The notes below the pieces were generated by a model that had not been told where the DNA came from, made no database searches, and saw only the letters and a program-made list of their open reading frames with translations. Below, piece after piece: positions 1-8,259 of a stretch of 64,000 nt of DNA. Positions within the stretch are counted from its first letter, which is position 1, and each line of letters starts with the position of its first letter. Origin of the DNA: Epilithonimonas hungarica (GTDB lineage: Bacteria > Bacteroidota > Bacteroidia > Flavobacteriales > Weeksellaceae); NCBI RefSeq assembly GCF_900102265.1, contig NZ_FNBH01000002.1, forward strand, positions 434,001 through 498,000. Direction: 5' to 3'. Both the position numbers and the translations under genes were made by a program.

Positions 1-106
1 TAGTGAATTTCTTTTTTTATGTCAAGATTTGGTGTATTACGAAATTGAAAATAATTTTTGTTGGTGGGAATTATTTTGGGATATTTGAGAAATTAAATTT
101 AATAAA

Positions 107-787
107 ATGTTCAATCTTCAATCAACTAAGTTAATTAATATCTCATTGCCTAGTCTATATAGATATATGGATAAGAAATATTCTGATTTATTTTTTGAAG
201 AAGGAATTATTAGAATTAGTTCTTTCGATAGATTCAGAAAATATCCTGACGAAATAAGAGGAGACACAAATGAGGGAGGGGGTATTTACGAGACATTTTC
301 AAATGAAGGAACTCAAAATTTGATAATGACAAATACCGGTCAAAGTGCCTATATGCTTTGTTCAAGTTTACATTTTAGTAAAGATTTAATGAACGAATTT
401 AAAGCTGATTCTTGTATAAGAATTAAAGACCCTGTTTCATTTGTGAATGCAATCCTAAATGCAATTCCTGGCACAATTGAAGCTTTTTTAGGGTTTTGCA
501 ATTATAAAGATTACAGAGTTATAAGTAAGACTATTTCACCTTTTTCTGATTTAGATGATTTGAGTGATAAAGGAACCGTAACAATAGGTGGTCCAAATTT
601 CAATGCAAGGGTACAAGAGACTATTGGAAATGGAATGGATTTGATGTTTTTAAAGGAAATAAAATATCAGATGCAAAATGAGTTTCGTTTTGTTTGGAAA
701 ATTGATAACAGATATTTTGAAATGGAAGATTATATTGATATAAAATGTAAAGAAGCTATACAGTATTGCGAAATTGTAACTGATTAG
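107..787 (+). CDS. Hypothetical protein, DUF2971-like pattern
   Basis: A 226-residue soluble protein without signal peptide or membrane segment. The N-terminal part has the pattern LYRYMDKKY...FFEEGIIRISSF..FR...DE.RGD..EGGG and the C-terminal third has EFRFVW. That layout (aromatic start, 'F..G.IR.SSF..FR', late E-F-R) resembles DUF2971-type proteins, whose biochemical role I do not know. The gene is AT-rich and stands alone, followed by a bidirectional terminator and a convergent TPM operon. The assignment to DUF2971 is an inference from pattern and not a firm family call. Start is the first ATG; no strong ribosome binding site is visible. Confidence 0.6.
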   Translation: MFNLQSTKLINISLPSLYRYMDKKYSDLFFEEGIIRISSFDRFRKYPDEIRGDTNEGGGIYETFSNEGTQNLIMTNTGQSAYMLCSSLHFSKDLMNEFKADSCIRIKDPVSFVNAILNAIPGTIEAFLGFCNYKDYRVISKTISPFSDLDDLSDKGTVTIGGPNFNARVQETIGNGMDLMFLKEIKYQMQNEFRFVWKIDNRYFEMEDYIDIKCKEAIQYCEIVTD

Positions 788-792
788 AATCA

Positions 793-817
793 AAAACCCA
801 GACAAAATCTGGGTTTT
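793..817. terminator. Bidirectional terminator between convergent genes
   Basis: A 10-bp perfect stem (AAAACCCAGA / TCTGGGTTTT) with a 5-nt loop and A/T tracts on both sides. It lies between the stop of the gene at 107-787 and the stop of the minus-strand TPM gene. Confidence 0.75.
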
Positions 818-838
818 ATTTTATATTCATTTTCAATC

Positions 839-1648
839 TTACCATCCGCCAGAAGCTCCGCCTCCGCCAAAACTTCCGCCTCCGCCGAAACCGCCAAAGC
901 CTCCGCCTCCACTACTGCTTCCGCCACCAAATCCTCCACCGAAGCTTCCCGGAAATGGGAAAAATCCGCCTCGGTATCTTCGGTTTCCTTTTCTTGATAG
1001 TGTGTAATCATCGTCATCGTAGTTTCCGCCGCCGTTATTACCATTCAGAATACTTATCAAAATAATAATGACAATTATAATCAGAATAATAGCGCCAATA
1101 CTGATTCCGCTATCGTTCTTTTGTTTCTTGACAATCGGTTTGAATTTCCCTTGAACCGCTTCCATAATAGCAGAAGTTCCGCGGTCAATTCCATTATAGA
1201 ATTCTCCTTTTTTGAAAGCAGGTGTTACGAGATAATCCAGAATCTGTCCCGCCACCGAAGCCGTCAAATATTGCTCAACTGCACGACCTTGCTGGATAGA
1301 CATTGTCCGGTCTTCTGTTGCAATCAGGAAAACAACGCCGTTATCCACTCCTTTTTGTCCGATTCCCCATTTTTCGCCGTACATTGTTGCGAGATAATTG
1401 ACATCTTCCCCACTGGTTGTCGGGAGAATTATGACCTCGATTTCTGTAGAAGTAGAATCGGAGAATTTGATTAATTTTTGATTCAGAGCATCCTTTTCAG
1501 ATTCCGATAGCAATCCTGCTTTATCATATACAGGATAAAGAACCGCCGGTTTTTCAGGCACTAATTGAGCTTTGGAAAACAATCCAAAAACCAGGAATAA
1601 TGCGAAAATATATCGTTTAAGAGAAGCTGATATCATTGGGTAATTCAT
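839..1648 (-). CDS. TPM-domain protein, membrane-anchored with Gly-rich tail (YgcG-like)
   Basis: A 269-residue protein. Residues about 1-27 form a signal peptide ending in KAQ, residues about 35-175 form a TPM domain (PVYDKAGLLSESEKDALN..., then EVIILPTTSGEDVNYLA and GVVFLIATEDRTMSIQQGR), a membrane helix follows at about 186-200, and the last 50 residues are almost all Gly/Ser/Phe. TPM proteins of this layout are envelope proteins usually encoded with LemA; their function is poorly defined. The gene overlaps the end of the upstream TPM gene by 32 bp, which suggests translational coupling. A second in-frame ATG at 1636 is an equally plausible start. It is the last gene of the lemA operon. 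Confidence 0.85.
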   Translation of the reverse strand: MNYPMISASLKRYIFALFLVFGLFSKAQLVPEKPAVLYPVYDKAGLLSESEKDALNQKLIKFSDSTSTEIEVIILPTTSGEDVNYLATMYGEKWGIGQKGVDNGVVFLIATEDRTMSIQQGRAVEQYLTASVAGQILDYLVTPAFKKGEFYNGIDRGTSAIMEAVQGKFKPIVKKQKNDSGISIGAIILIIIVIIILISILNGNNGGGNYDDDDYTLSRKGNRRYRGGFFPFPGSFGGGFGGGSSSGGGGFGGFGGGGSFGGGGASGGW

Positions 1649-2045
1649 TGATATTTTCCCCAGAGATCTGGAAATATTTTTTGAGTTCGAGTCCGGTTTT
1701 CAGAATCGCATCTTTCAGACCTTTGTAATAATTTTCCTTTGCAAATTCAGAAGTGACCTCATCATGAAGATCATCCCAGAATTGTTGCTTTACTTTTTTG
1801 TGAATGCCTTCGTCTCCGATAATCGTGAGATAATGTTGTTCAAAATTCACATAAAACAAAACGCCGTTTCTTTCTTTGGTAAGATGCATTTCCAACGAAT
1901 TAAAAATCGCAAATGCTTTTTTTGCAAAATCATCTTCGGCGATGGAATCTATATGCACACGAATCTCACCCGAAGAATGGTCTTCAGCTATTTTGATGGC
2001 TTCCACAAGGGAAGCCATCTCTGTATCTGTAAGGAAATGATTCAT
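1617..2045 (-). CDS. TPM-domain protein, soluble
   Basis: A 142-residue protein made of a TPM domain without signal peptide or membrane helix. Visible motifs are an early acidic helix (FLTDTEMASLVEAIKIAEDHSSGEIRVHI), NGVLFYVNFEQHYLTIIGDEGI in the core, and a C-terminal helix. It probably sits on the cytoplasmic side or acts with its membrane-bound neighbour. Its start codon overlaps the lemA stop by one base and its 3' end overlaps the next TPM gene, so the three genes are almost certainly one operon. The molecular role is unknown. Confidence 0.85.
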   Translation of the reverse strand: MNHFLTDTEMASLVEAIKIAEDHSSGEIRVHIDSIAEDDFAKKAFAIFNSLEMHLTKERNGVLFYVNFEQHYLTIIGDEGIHKKVKQQFWDDLHDEVTSEFAKENYYKGLKDAILKTGLELKKYFQISGENINELPNDISFS

Positions 2046-2641
2046 TATTCTGAAAATGCAGGAGGTGCTTTTTCTGCGCCAGCTTCTGCTTTGAAGTATG
2101 GTTTTTCTTTGAAGTTGGAGAAATTAGCGATCACGTTATTTGGGAACTTTTTAATATTCGTATTATATTCCTTCGCCGCATCATTGTAATAAACAGTTTC
2201 TGAGCGGATACTGTTCTCAATTGCCGTATATTCTCTTTGGAAATTGATATATTGCTGGTCGGCCTTCAGGTTTGGATAACTTTCTACAACTGCCAATAAT
2301 CTACTTAAAGAACCACTCAATTCGCCTTGTGCTGCTTGAAATTTTGCCATATCGGCCTCGGTCATATTGGTTGGGTCGATGTTAACTGATGTTGCTTTTG
2401 ACCTTGCCTCAACCACTTTTGTCAAAGTTTCAGATTCGAATTTAGCATAAGATTTTACCGTTCTCTCCAAGTTAGGGATCAGGTTTGCTCTTTTTTGATA
2501 AACAGTTTCCACGTTTGACCATTTGGCATTCACAGTTTGTTCCTGGCCTACAAAACCGTTTCTAATTCCGACTGCCCAAAATCCTACTATAGCGATTAAC
2601 GCAACGATTACGATTAATACAATACAACCTTTACCTTTCAT
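2045..2641 (-). CDS. lemA: LemA family protein
   Basis: About 198 residues. An N-terminal membrane helix (MKGKGCIVLIVIVALIAIVGFWAVGI) is followed by the LemA coiled-coil fold with the diagnostic stretch NAKWSNVETVYQKRANLIPNL and the later YPNLKADQQYINFQREYTAIEN. The longer open frame starts at 2701, but the family consistently starts at the residue before the hydrophobic helix, so the ATG at 2641 is chosen. LemA is an envelope protein of unknown mechanism, often encoded with TPM proteins or peptidases. It is the first gene of the lemA-TPM-TPM run and lies 63 bp after mazG. Confidence 0.93.
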   Translation of the reverse strand: MKGKGCIVLIVIVALIAIVGFWAVGIRNGFVGQEQTVNAKWSNVETVYQKRANLIPNLERTVKSYAKFESETLTKVVEARSKATSVNIDPTNMTEADMAKFQAAQGELSGSLSRLLAVVESYPNLKADQQYINFQREYTAIENSIRSETVYYNDAAKEYNTNIKKFPNNVIANFSNFKEKPYFKAEAGAEKAPPAFSE

Positions 2642-2704
2642 AGTTTGATGTGTTTTAAAATTTTTAATTGAATCAAATATACAAATTAAATATATCCGCA
2701 AAGT

Positions 2705-3475
2705 TTATTTTTCAAAAACCTTGGCTTCCTCCCAAAGTTTGTCCATCTCAACAAGGTTTAAATCAGACAAAATCAAATTTTTGCTAAGAGCCAACTCCTC
2801 CATTTTCTGAAATCTGAAAATGAATTTCGAATTGGTTTTTTCCAAAGCTGTGTCTGCGTTCAGTCCGGAGATTCTCGAATAATTAATCAAAGAGAAAAAA
2901 ACATCACCTAACTCTGTTTCTTTTTTATCCTTGTCCGTTTCCTGATGAAATTCCTGCAGTTCCTCTCGCACTTTTGCCCAGGCATCGTCCGCAGAATCAA
3001 ACTCAAATCCGATCCCTTTCACTTTATCCTGAATTCTATAAGCCTTGATAATTGGTGGTAAACCTTTCGGAACACCCGATAAAATGGATTTATTTCCTTC
3101 CTTCAGTTTCAGTTTTTCCCAATTTTGCTTCACCGCTTCTTCATCTTCGGCAATGGTATCGCCATAAATATGTGGATGACGGAAAATCAGCTTTTCATTC
3201 AAAGAATTGATGACATCAGCAATATCAAAACTCTCTTTTTCCGAGCCTATTTTCGCGTAGAAAACCAAATGTAAAAGCACATCGCCCAGTTCCTTTTTGA
3301 TTTCCTGCAAATCCTCATTCAGAAGTGCATCCGATAATTCGTAAGTTTCTTCCAAAGTCAGATGACGAAGCGTCTCAAAAGTCTGCTTTTGATCCCACGG
3401 ACATTTTTCCCGCAGGTCATCCATTATATCGAGAAGCCTTCCAAAAGCTTCCATTTTTTCTTGTCGTGTATTCAT
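2705..3475 (-). CDS. mazG: Nucleoside triphosphate pyrophosphohydrolase MazG
   Basis: About 256 residues with the two tandem MazG folds of the full-length enzyme. The first repeat carries LREKCPWDQKQTFETLRHLTLEETYEL and the metal-binding EIKKELGDVLLHLVFYAKI; the second carries ELQEFHQETDKDKKETELGDVFFSLINYSR. MazG hydrolyses NTPs to NMP and pyrophosphate, and is linked to removal of abnormal nucleotides and to (p)ppGpp control in E. coli. The open frame extends to 3550, but that extension reads through a dispersed repeat and the family start is MNTRQEKMEAF at 3475. It is encoded 31 bp behind the PH-domain gene. Confidence 0.95.
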   Translation of the reverse strand: MNTRQEKMEAFGRLLDIMDDLREKCPWDQKQTFETLRHLTLEETYELSDALLNEDLQEIKKELGDVLLHLVFYAKIGSEKESFDIADVINSLNEKLIFRHPHIYGDTIAEDEEAVKQNWEKLKLKEGNKSILSGVPKGLPPIIKAYRIQDKVKGIGFEFDSADDAWAKVREELQEFHQETDKDKKETELGDVFFSLINYSRISGLNADTALEKTNSKFIFRFQKMEELALSKNLILSDLNLVEMDKLWEEAKVFEK

Positions 3476-3503
3476 AAATGATGAATGATATTTGATAAAG
3501 ATA

Positions 3504-3534
3504 ATGTCAGGCTGAGGCTCTCGAAGCCTTTTTG
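3504..3534. repeat. Dispersed repeat arm at the 3' end of the PH-domain gene
   Basis: The stretch ATGTCAGGCTGAGGCTCTCGAAGCC matches the right arm of the inverted-arm element at 6779-6866 with about two differences in 25 bases. Here it supplies the last codons of the PH-domain gene (VKKASRASA) and its stop. Confidence 0.6.
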
Positions 3535-3971
3535 ACCCTAACATCATCAATAATGATATGACTGTTGATTTCCAATAATTTCTTTAAAAATTCATCCCGA
3601 TTTTCAGGTGTGATATAAAGGTCGTTCTTAAATTTCGAAAAGACAATCAATCCACCAACCGAAGTACCATATTTGTGAAATCCGCTCCACATTGTTTCTC
3701 CGATTCGGATTTTTGTGATTTTAAAAATACTGACCCTGAAAATATCGAAGATAACATTCACAACTAGATCTTCGCTGTCAATTCTAATTTTAATAAAGAA
3801 AAAACTGATCAATAAAACCGTATTGATTCCCGACAAAATAATTGCCATTATCAGCCATTCGGAAAAAGACATATCAAAATAAGCTGAGAAAATAATGATC
3901 ATAAAAAGCAAACCGATCCCTAAAAATAAAGAACCATAAATCCAATCTCTTTTGCTTTTGTAAATATTCAT
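3507..3971 (-). CDS. Small membrane protein with PH-like domain
   Basis: A 154-residue protein with two hydrophobic helices (residues about 12-30 and 38-60), then a beta-rich domain: IRIDSEDLVVNVIFDIFRVSIFKITKIRI and GTSVGGLIVFSKFKNDLYITPENRDEFLKKL. The layout fits the bacterial PH-domain membrane proteins of Bacteroidota; function unknown. Its start overlaps the pcm stop by one base, indicating co-translation. The last nine residues are encoded by a dispersed repeat arm, so the natural C-terminus was probably altered when that sequence arrived. Confidence 0.75.
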   Translation of the reverse strand: MNIYKSKRDWIYGSLFLGIGLLFMIIIFSAYFDMSFSEWLIMAIILSGINTVLLISFFFIKIRIDSEDLVVNVIFDIFRVSIFKITKIRIGETMWSGFHKYGTSVGGLIVFSKFKNDLYITPENRDEFLKKLLEINSHIIIDDVRVKKASRASA

Positions 3972-4621
3972 TAATGCGATTTATTTTGAAGCATCGGAAC
4001 AAATTTATAAACGCCGAATTCCTCCTTTTCAAACTGCGTATCAGAAATCTTCGTAAATCTGTAAAGAATCTGTTCATCGGTTTTTCCTAATGGAATTACC
4101 ATTTTACCGCCAACTTTTAATTGTTTCAATAATTCGGTTGGGAGAACTTCCGCACCACAAGTCACTAATACTTTATCAAAAGGAGCAAATGTCGGCAAAC
4201 CTGCAAATCCGTCTCCGAAGCTTTGGAATTTAGGTCTTAGATTCAATTCTCGCAGAATCTTAGTAGAAAAATTATACAGCTCTTTTTGACGCTCAATGGT
4301 GTAAACCAATGCTTTCATTTGGATAAGAACTGCTGTCTGATAACCGCACCCTGTACCTATTTCCAACACTTTCTCGCCTTCATTCACTTCCAGCAATTCG
4401 GTTTGTTCGGCAACAGTTGAAGGATGGGAAATCGTCTGTTTGGAAGCGATAGGAAAAGCACGGTCTTCGTAAGCATAATCTTCGAAAACACTTTCTATGA
4501 AAAGATGTCTGGGAACTTCGTTCATTGCATTCAAGACCAAAGAGTCCGTAATACCGATTTTCTGATGAAGATAATCGATCAATTGTTTTCTTTTGCCTTT
4601 GTGAACGTAAGTATCTCTCAT
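3971..4621 (-). CDS. pcm: Protein-L-isoaspartate O-methyltransferase
   Basis: About 216 residues. The AdoMet-dependent methyltransferase fold is clear: the substrate-loop region AYEDRAFPIASKQTISHPSTVA, motif I VLEIGTGCGYQTAVL, FDKVLVTCGAEVLP and the late GGKMVIPLG. The enzyme methylates isoaspartyl residues in damaged proteins, starting their repair. The frame extends to a TTG at 4684, but MRDTYVHKGKRKQL at 4621 is the usual start. It leads the minus-strand run pcm > PH > mazG. Confidence 0.95.
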   Translation of the reverse strand: MRDTYVHKGKRKQLIDYLHQKIGITDSLVLNAMNEVPRHLFIESVFEDYAYEDRAFPIASKQTISHPSTVAEQTELLEVNEGEKVLEIGTGCGYQTAVLIQMKALVYTIERQKELYNFSTKILRELNLRPKFQSFGDGFAGLPTFAPFDKVLVTCGAEVLPTELLKQLKVGGKMVIPLGKTDEQILYRFTKISDTQFEKEEFGVYKFVPMLQNKSH

Positions 4622-4804
4622 TATCTTAATCAGTAGTTTTTCAAATCCAGACTGCAATTTCCGAAGTAAAATTTTAAAATCCAAACAAGAATCATTATTT
4701 TAAAAATATATCAGATAATTAACCGCTAATCAGAATAAAGTTTATAGCTTTGATTGTTTTTTTATTAAAAATTTAAATATATTTTCAATTAATTGAATGA
4801 AAGA

Positions 4805-5791
4805 ATGGACGTTATGCAGAAATTAAGAGCTTACATCAAAGGAACCGGTTCATACGTTCCTCCAAAAATTTTAAAAAATGATTTTTTCGAAAAAGTAGGT
4901 TCTTCCGATGAGTGGATTTTTAAGAATCTGGGAATCAGAGAGCGCCGGATCGCCGAAGGTGAAGTGACCAGCGACCTGGCCTACAAAGCCGGACTGAAAG
5001 CTTTGGAAAATACCGGTGTAAAACCAAAAGACATAGACCTGATCATTGTTGCCACTTCTACGCCTGACAGACAAGCACCGTCAACAGCGTGTTTTGTTCA
5101 GGAAAAAATGGAAGCGCCTCAAGCTGTTGCTTTCGACATTTCTGCAGTTTGTTCTGGCGGACTTTACGGGATCGCAATCGGATGTCAGTTTATCGAAACC
5201 GGAATGTATAAAAATGTTTTGGTCATCGGCGCCGATACTTTTTCAACAATTACCGATTGGGAAAGAAAAGATTCGGTTTTCTTTGGAGATGGTGCTGGCG
5301 CAATTTTGTTATCTGCTACGACTGAAGATAAAGGCTTTTTCGATTTTAAACTTCATGCAGATGGAACTGGAAAATATCATTTCAATATTCCTGCAGGTGG
5401 CTCAGAAATGCCGGCTTCTGAAGAAACTTTGAAACAGAAACTTCATTATTTCCAAATGAATGGAAAAGAAGTTTTTGAAACTGCAACCAGAGTTTTGCCG
5501 GAAACAATCAATGAAATTTTAGGAGCCAATAAGCTGACTTCCGATGATGTAGATTGGGTCATTCCCCATCAGCCAAGCATCAGAATTTTACAGGAAACAG
5601 CCAGGAAAACCAATATCCCGTTCGAAAAAGTGATGACGAACATGGACAAATACGCCAACACTTCCGGCGGAACTATCCCGATTGTCCTTGATGAAACTTA
5701 CAAAAGCGGAAAAATCCAGCCCGGAAATCTTTTGCTTTTTGCAGCTGTTGGCTCCGGCTGGACTTGGGGAACTGCACTTTATAAAGCTTAA
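4805..5791 (+). CDS. 3-oxoacyl-ACP synthase III family (KAS III)
   Basis: About 328 residues. The thiolase fold shows the KAS III triad: Cys116 in SAVCSGGLYG, His255 in VIPHQPSIR and Asn285 in KYANTSGGT, with the closing GSGWTWG loop. KAS III condenses acetyl-CoA or another short acyl-CoA with malonyl-ACP to begin fatty-acid synthesis; paralogues in Bacteroidota also serve flexirubin or other aryl-polyene and lipid pathways. The next gene encodes a FabI-like reductase, so the pair probably acts in acyl chain synthesis. The frame begins with a TTG at 4793; ATGs at 4805 and 4814 are better starts. Whether this is the sole FabH of the cell cannot be told here. Confidence 0.88.
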   Translation: MDVMQKLRAYIKGTGSYVPPKILKNDFFEKVGSSDEWIFKNLGIRERRIAEGEVTSDLAYKAGLKALENTGVKPKDIDLIIVATSTPDRQAPSTACFVQEKMEAPQAVAFDISAVCSGGLYGIAIGCQFIETGMYKNVLVIGADTFSTITDWERKDSVFFGDGAGAILLSATTEDKGFFDFKLHADGTGKYHFNIPAGGSEMPASEETLKQKLHYFQMNGKEVFETATRVLPETINEILGANKLTSDDVDWVIPHQPSIRILQETARKTNIPFEKVMTNMDKYANTSGGTIPIVLDETYKSGKIQPGNLLLFAAVGSGWTWGTALYKA

Positions 5792-5799
5792 TTTTTTAT

Positions 5800-5905
5800 C
5801 GCAAAGTCGCAAGAATTAAAATACAGAACTCATAAAAGTCGCAAAGTTTTCGTTGGCGACTTTTAAACAAAATCAAATTAAAAAAATAGCGCCTTTGCGT
5901 TAATA
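5800..5905. repeat. Intergenic element with CGCAAAG inverted arms and hairpin
   Basis: The left side has ATCGCAAAGTCGC and the right side GCGCCTTTGCGTTAA, which read as inverted copies of one motif. Between them a 9-bp stem (AAAAGTCGC / GCGACTTTT, 5834-5864) could act as a terminator for the KAS III gene. The same CGCAAAG words recur upstream of the HD-domain gene at 36914-37013. Confidence 0.5.
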
Positions 5906-5922
5906 TATAACACTTGGAAACT

Positions 5923-6747
5923 ATGTTAGAAAATCAAACTTTCCTTATTACCGGAATTGCAGATGAAAATTCATTAGCGATGAAAACCGCTGAAAAAATC
6001 CTTGAAAACAACGGAAAAGTTGTTTGTACAGGTTTGGGCGTAACACCTTTTCACAAAAATCTTTCTGAAAAAGCAGAATCTTTTCTCAATAAAAATTATG
6101 AAGACTTCGAAAATGCCTGCAAAAAAGTTTTAGGAAATGATATTTACACAGCTCCATTAGATGTGACCTTACCGGAAAGCTTAAGCCATTTTGCTGATGA
6201 TTTGAAGAATAAAGATATTCAGCTGAATGGATTTCTTCACGCCATCGCAATGGATAAAACCATCCGGAACAAATCCGTGAAACCAATGCTGGAAGTGACC
6301 GCCGAGGAATTCAATGACACGATGAATGTGTCTGCATTTTCATTGGTTACGCTGTGCCATTCATTATTATACAATGGTGTTTTGCAAAACGGTGCTTCGA
6401 TAGTTTCATTAAGTTATATCGCGGCGGAGAAAGTTTCCTTTTTCCCTTACATCAATATGAGTATTGCGAAAGCAGCACTTGAAAGATTGACGATTGAAAT
6501 GGCTTATGAATTAGGTGTAAAACATGGTATTCGCGCGAACGCCATCCGATTCTCACCCTACATGGGAAGTAAGGCCGGAAACGCAACTTTGAAGGTTGAA
6601 GATGTGGAAAGAGCGAACAGGATCAGTCCGTTGGGTAATGCTTTGCCTGAAGATTTAGCGCACGAAATCGTTCATCTTTTCCGAAAAGAAACCAGGATTA
6701 CCGGGGAAATCCGTCACGTTGATGGTGGTTTTCATATTATGGGATAG
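5923..6747 (+). CDS. Enoyl-ACP reductase-like SDR (FabI family)
   Basis: About 274 residues, a short-chain dehydrogenase of the FabI type. The cofactor segment FLITGIADENSLAMKTAEKI matches the FabI 'GxxxxxSxA' pattern, and the active site has Tyr165 in SLSYIAAEK and Tyr176-X6-Lys183 in PYINMSIAKAALE, as in FabI. FabI reduces trans-2-enoyl-ACP in the last step of fatty-acid elongation. The sequence differs from the FabI I remember for Flavobacteriia, so it may be a second, specialised copy. Start is the ATG at 5923; a TTG nine bases earlier is also open. Confidence 0.8.
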   Translation: MLENQTFLITGIADENSLAMKTAEKILENNGKVVCTGLGVTPFHKNLSEKAESFLNKNYEDFENACKKVLGNDIYTAPLDVTLPESLSHFADDLKNKDIQLNGFLHAIAMDKTIRNKSVKPMLEVTAEEFNDTMNVSAFSLVTLCHSLLYNGVLQNGASIVSLSYIAAEKVSFFPYINMSIAKAALERLTIEMAYELGVKHGIRANAIRFSPYMGSKAGNATLKVEDVERANRISPLGNALPEDLAHEIVHLFRKETRITGEIRHVDGGFHIMG

Positions 6748-7034
6748 TTGGGTTGGAGCGTGAGAGTTTGAGAAATTTTGAAGGTCTTCGACTACGCTCA
6801 GACTGACAAATCCAATACTAATAGTTTATTTTCAGCGATGTCAGGCTGGGGATCTCGAAGCCTTTAACTAGAATATCTCGCAGATTGTGCTGATTTGGCA
6901 GATATTTTTTTTAGAAATCTACGTCATTAATAAATCTTTGAGAGATTTAAACTAAAAAACACATTCAAGTTGCAAGTTTTGTGGCTTGAATTTTTATTTG
7001 GTTAAATTGCATCATCAAAATTATTTTAAAATTT
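6748..7034. other. Intergenic region rich in repeat sequence
   Basis: This 287-bp gap has no gene. It holds the inverted-arm element at 6779-6866 and a hairpin at 6969-6997 (ATTCAAG...CTTGAAT, extended by G-U pairs) followed by a T tract, which may terminate the FabI-like gene. Confidence 0.5.
6779..6866. repeat. Short element with imperfect terminal inverted arms
   Basis: The left arm begins AAGGTCTTCGACTACGCTCA and ends in CTGAC; the right arm begins GTCAGGCTGGGGATCTCGAA and ends in GCCTT. Read on opposite strands the arms agree at about 20 of 26 positions around a 35-bp AT-rich centre. A lone right arm lies at 3504-3534. There is no coding capacity. Confidence 0.6.
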
Positions 7035-8063
7035 ATGAGACAGATAAAGACTGCTTTGTTGGCTTACGGCGGTTCGGGGAAACTTTTTCACGCACCATTT
7101 CTTGAAGTTAATGAAGGATTTGAATTAATAGGAGCCTACGAACGAAGCAAAAAAAATATACAGACAGATTATTCTGGGGTTAAAAGTTTTAATTCTTTGG
7201 AAGAAGTATTAGAAAGTGATGCGGAATTAATTGTTGTCAACACACCAATCGATACCCATTTCGAATTTACAAAAAAAGTTTTAGAGGCCGGAAAACACGC
7301 TTTAGTTGAAAAAGCTTTCACAACCACTTCTCATGAAGCAGAGGAATTGCACAAGCTTGCCAAAGAGAAAAACCTGAAACTCTGCGTCTACCAAAACCGA
7401 AGATACGACAGCGATTTCCGGACCGTTAAAAAAGTTTTGGACGAAGATTATCTTGGAGAGATCGTGGAAGCAGAAATCCGTTTCGAAAGATATAATCCTG
7501 AACTGAGTCCGAAAGCTTGGAAGGAAAATGGAAATCCTGGCGCAAGTATCTTGATGGATCTGGGCTCGCATGTGATCGATCAAGCTTTGACATTATTCGG
7601 AAATCCGGAAAAGGTTTTTGCCGACATTAGAAGAACGAGAGAAAATACGCAAATCGATGATTATTTTGATATTTTGCTCTATTACCCTGACAAGCGTGTG
7701 AGATTGAAATCCAGTTATTTCGTCAAAGAACCAACACCAGCTTATGTTTTCCACGGCAAAAAAGGAAGTTTTCTAAAACACAGGGCTGATATCCAAGAAG
7801 ATGAATTGAAGCTTGGAAAAGTTCCCAATCGTGAAAATTGGGGAACTGAGCCAGAGGAAAAAACCGGACTTTTAGTTTATAACGACAGAGTTATAAACTT
7901 TCCGACTTTCCAAGGCAACTATCTGGATTTTTACGATGACCTTTACAGTGCAATCGTGAATGATAAAAAAGTTCCCGTGACAGCCAAACAAGCTTTTCAT
8001 ACAATGAAAGTAATTGAAGCTGCTAAGGAAAGCTCTGAAAAAAGGGAAGTAATTGAATTATAA
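7035..8063 (+). CDS. Gfo/Idh/MocA family oxidoreductase
   Basis: A 342-residue protein with an N-terminal Rossmann fold (LLAYGGSGKLFHAPFL as the nucleotide loop, LIVVNTPIDTHFE) and the family's C-terminal alpha/beta domain (ASILMDLGSHVIDQALTLFG, with the active-site-type Asp-His pair). The usual E-K-P motif is E-K-A (LVEKAFTTT) here. These enzymes use NAD(P) to oxidise or reduce sugars and related substrates; the substrate cannot be read from sequence. The gene stands alone and is followed by a 20-bp terminator stem. Confidence 0.88.
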   Translation: MRQIKTALLAYGGSGKLFHAPFLEVNEGFELIGAYERSKKNIQTDYSGVKSFNSLEEVLESDAELIVVNTPIDTHFEFTKKVLEAGKHALVEKAFTTTSHEAEELHKLAKEKNLKLCVYQNRRYDSDFRTVKKVLDEDYLGEIVEAEIRFERYNPELSPKAWKENGNPGASILMDLGSHVIDQALTLFGNPEKVFADIRRTRENTQIDDYFDILLYYPDKRVRLKSSYFVKEPTPAYVFHGKKGSFLKHRADIQEDELKLGKVPNRENWGTEPEEKTGLLVYNDRVINFPTFQGNYLDFYDDLYSAIVNDKKVPVTAKQAFHTMKVIEAAKESSEKREVIEL

Positions 8064-8193
8064 AATCATAGTTAGAGCTCCCTTCCTTAGGCCTTAACGG
8101 AAATCCTTTTTTGTATGACGTCCAGATTTAAATTGAGTTCGTCGGCAAAAGATTTGGGGTAAAAAACTGATAAGTTGTCAAAAAAAATATTTA

Positions 8194-8237
8194 AAATGAA
8201 AAGACTCAGAATCGTAATTCTGGGTCTTTTCATTTTG
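8194..8237 (+). terminator. Long hairpin terminator
   Basis: A 20-bp stem with one U-G wobble, starting AAAATGAAAAGACTCAGAAT, and a CGTA loop. It lies between convergent genes; the wobble favours the plus strand, so it serves the oxidoreductase gene first. Confidence 0.75.
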
Positions 8238-8259
8238 ATATGAATTTCTAATTACAAAA

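Noticed and set aside
107-787. Toxin of a toxin-antitoxin pair
   Set aside because: There is no small partner gene on either side and no toxin motif.
790-1044. An 84-residue Ala/Glu-rich protein
   Set aside because: It is another reading frame of the Gly-rich tail of the TPM protein; the composition comes from the repeat codons.
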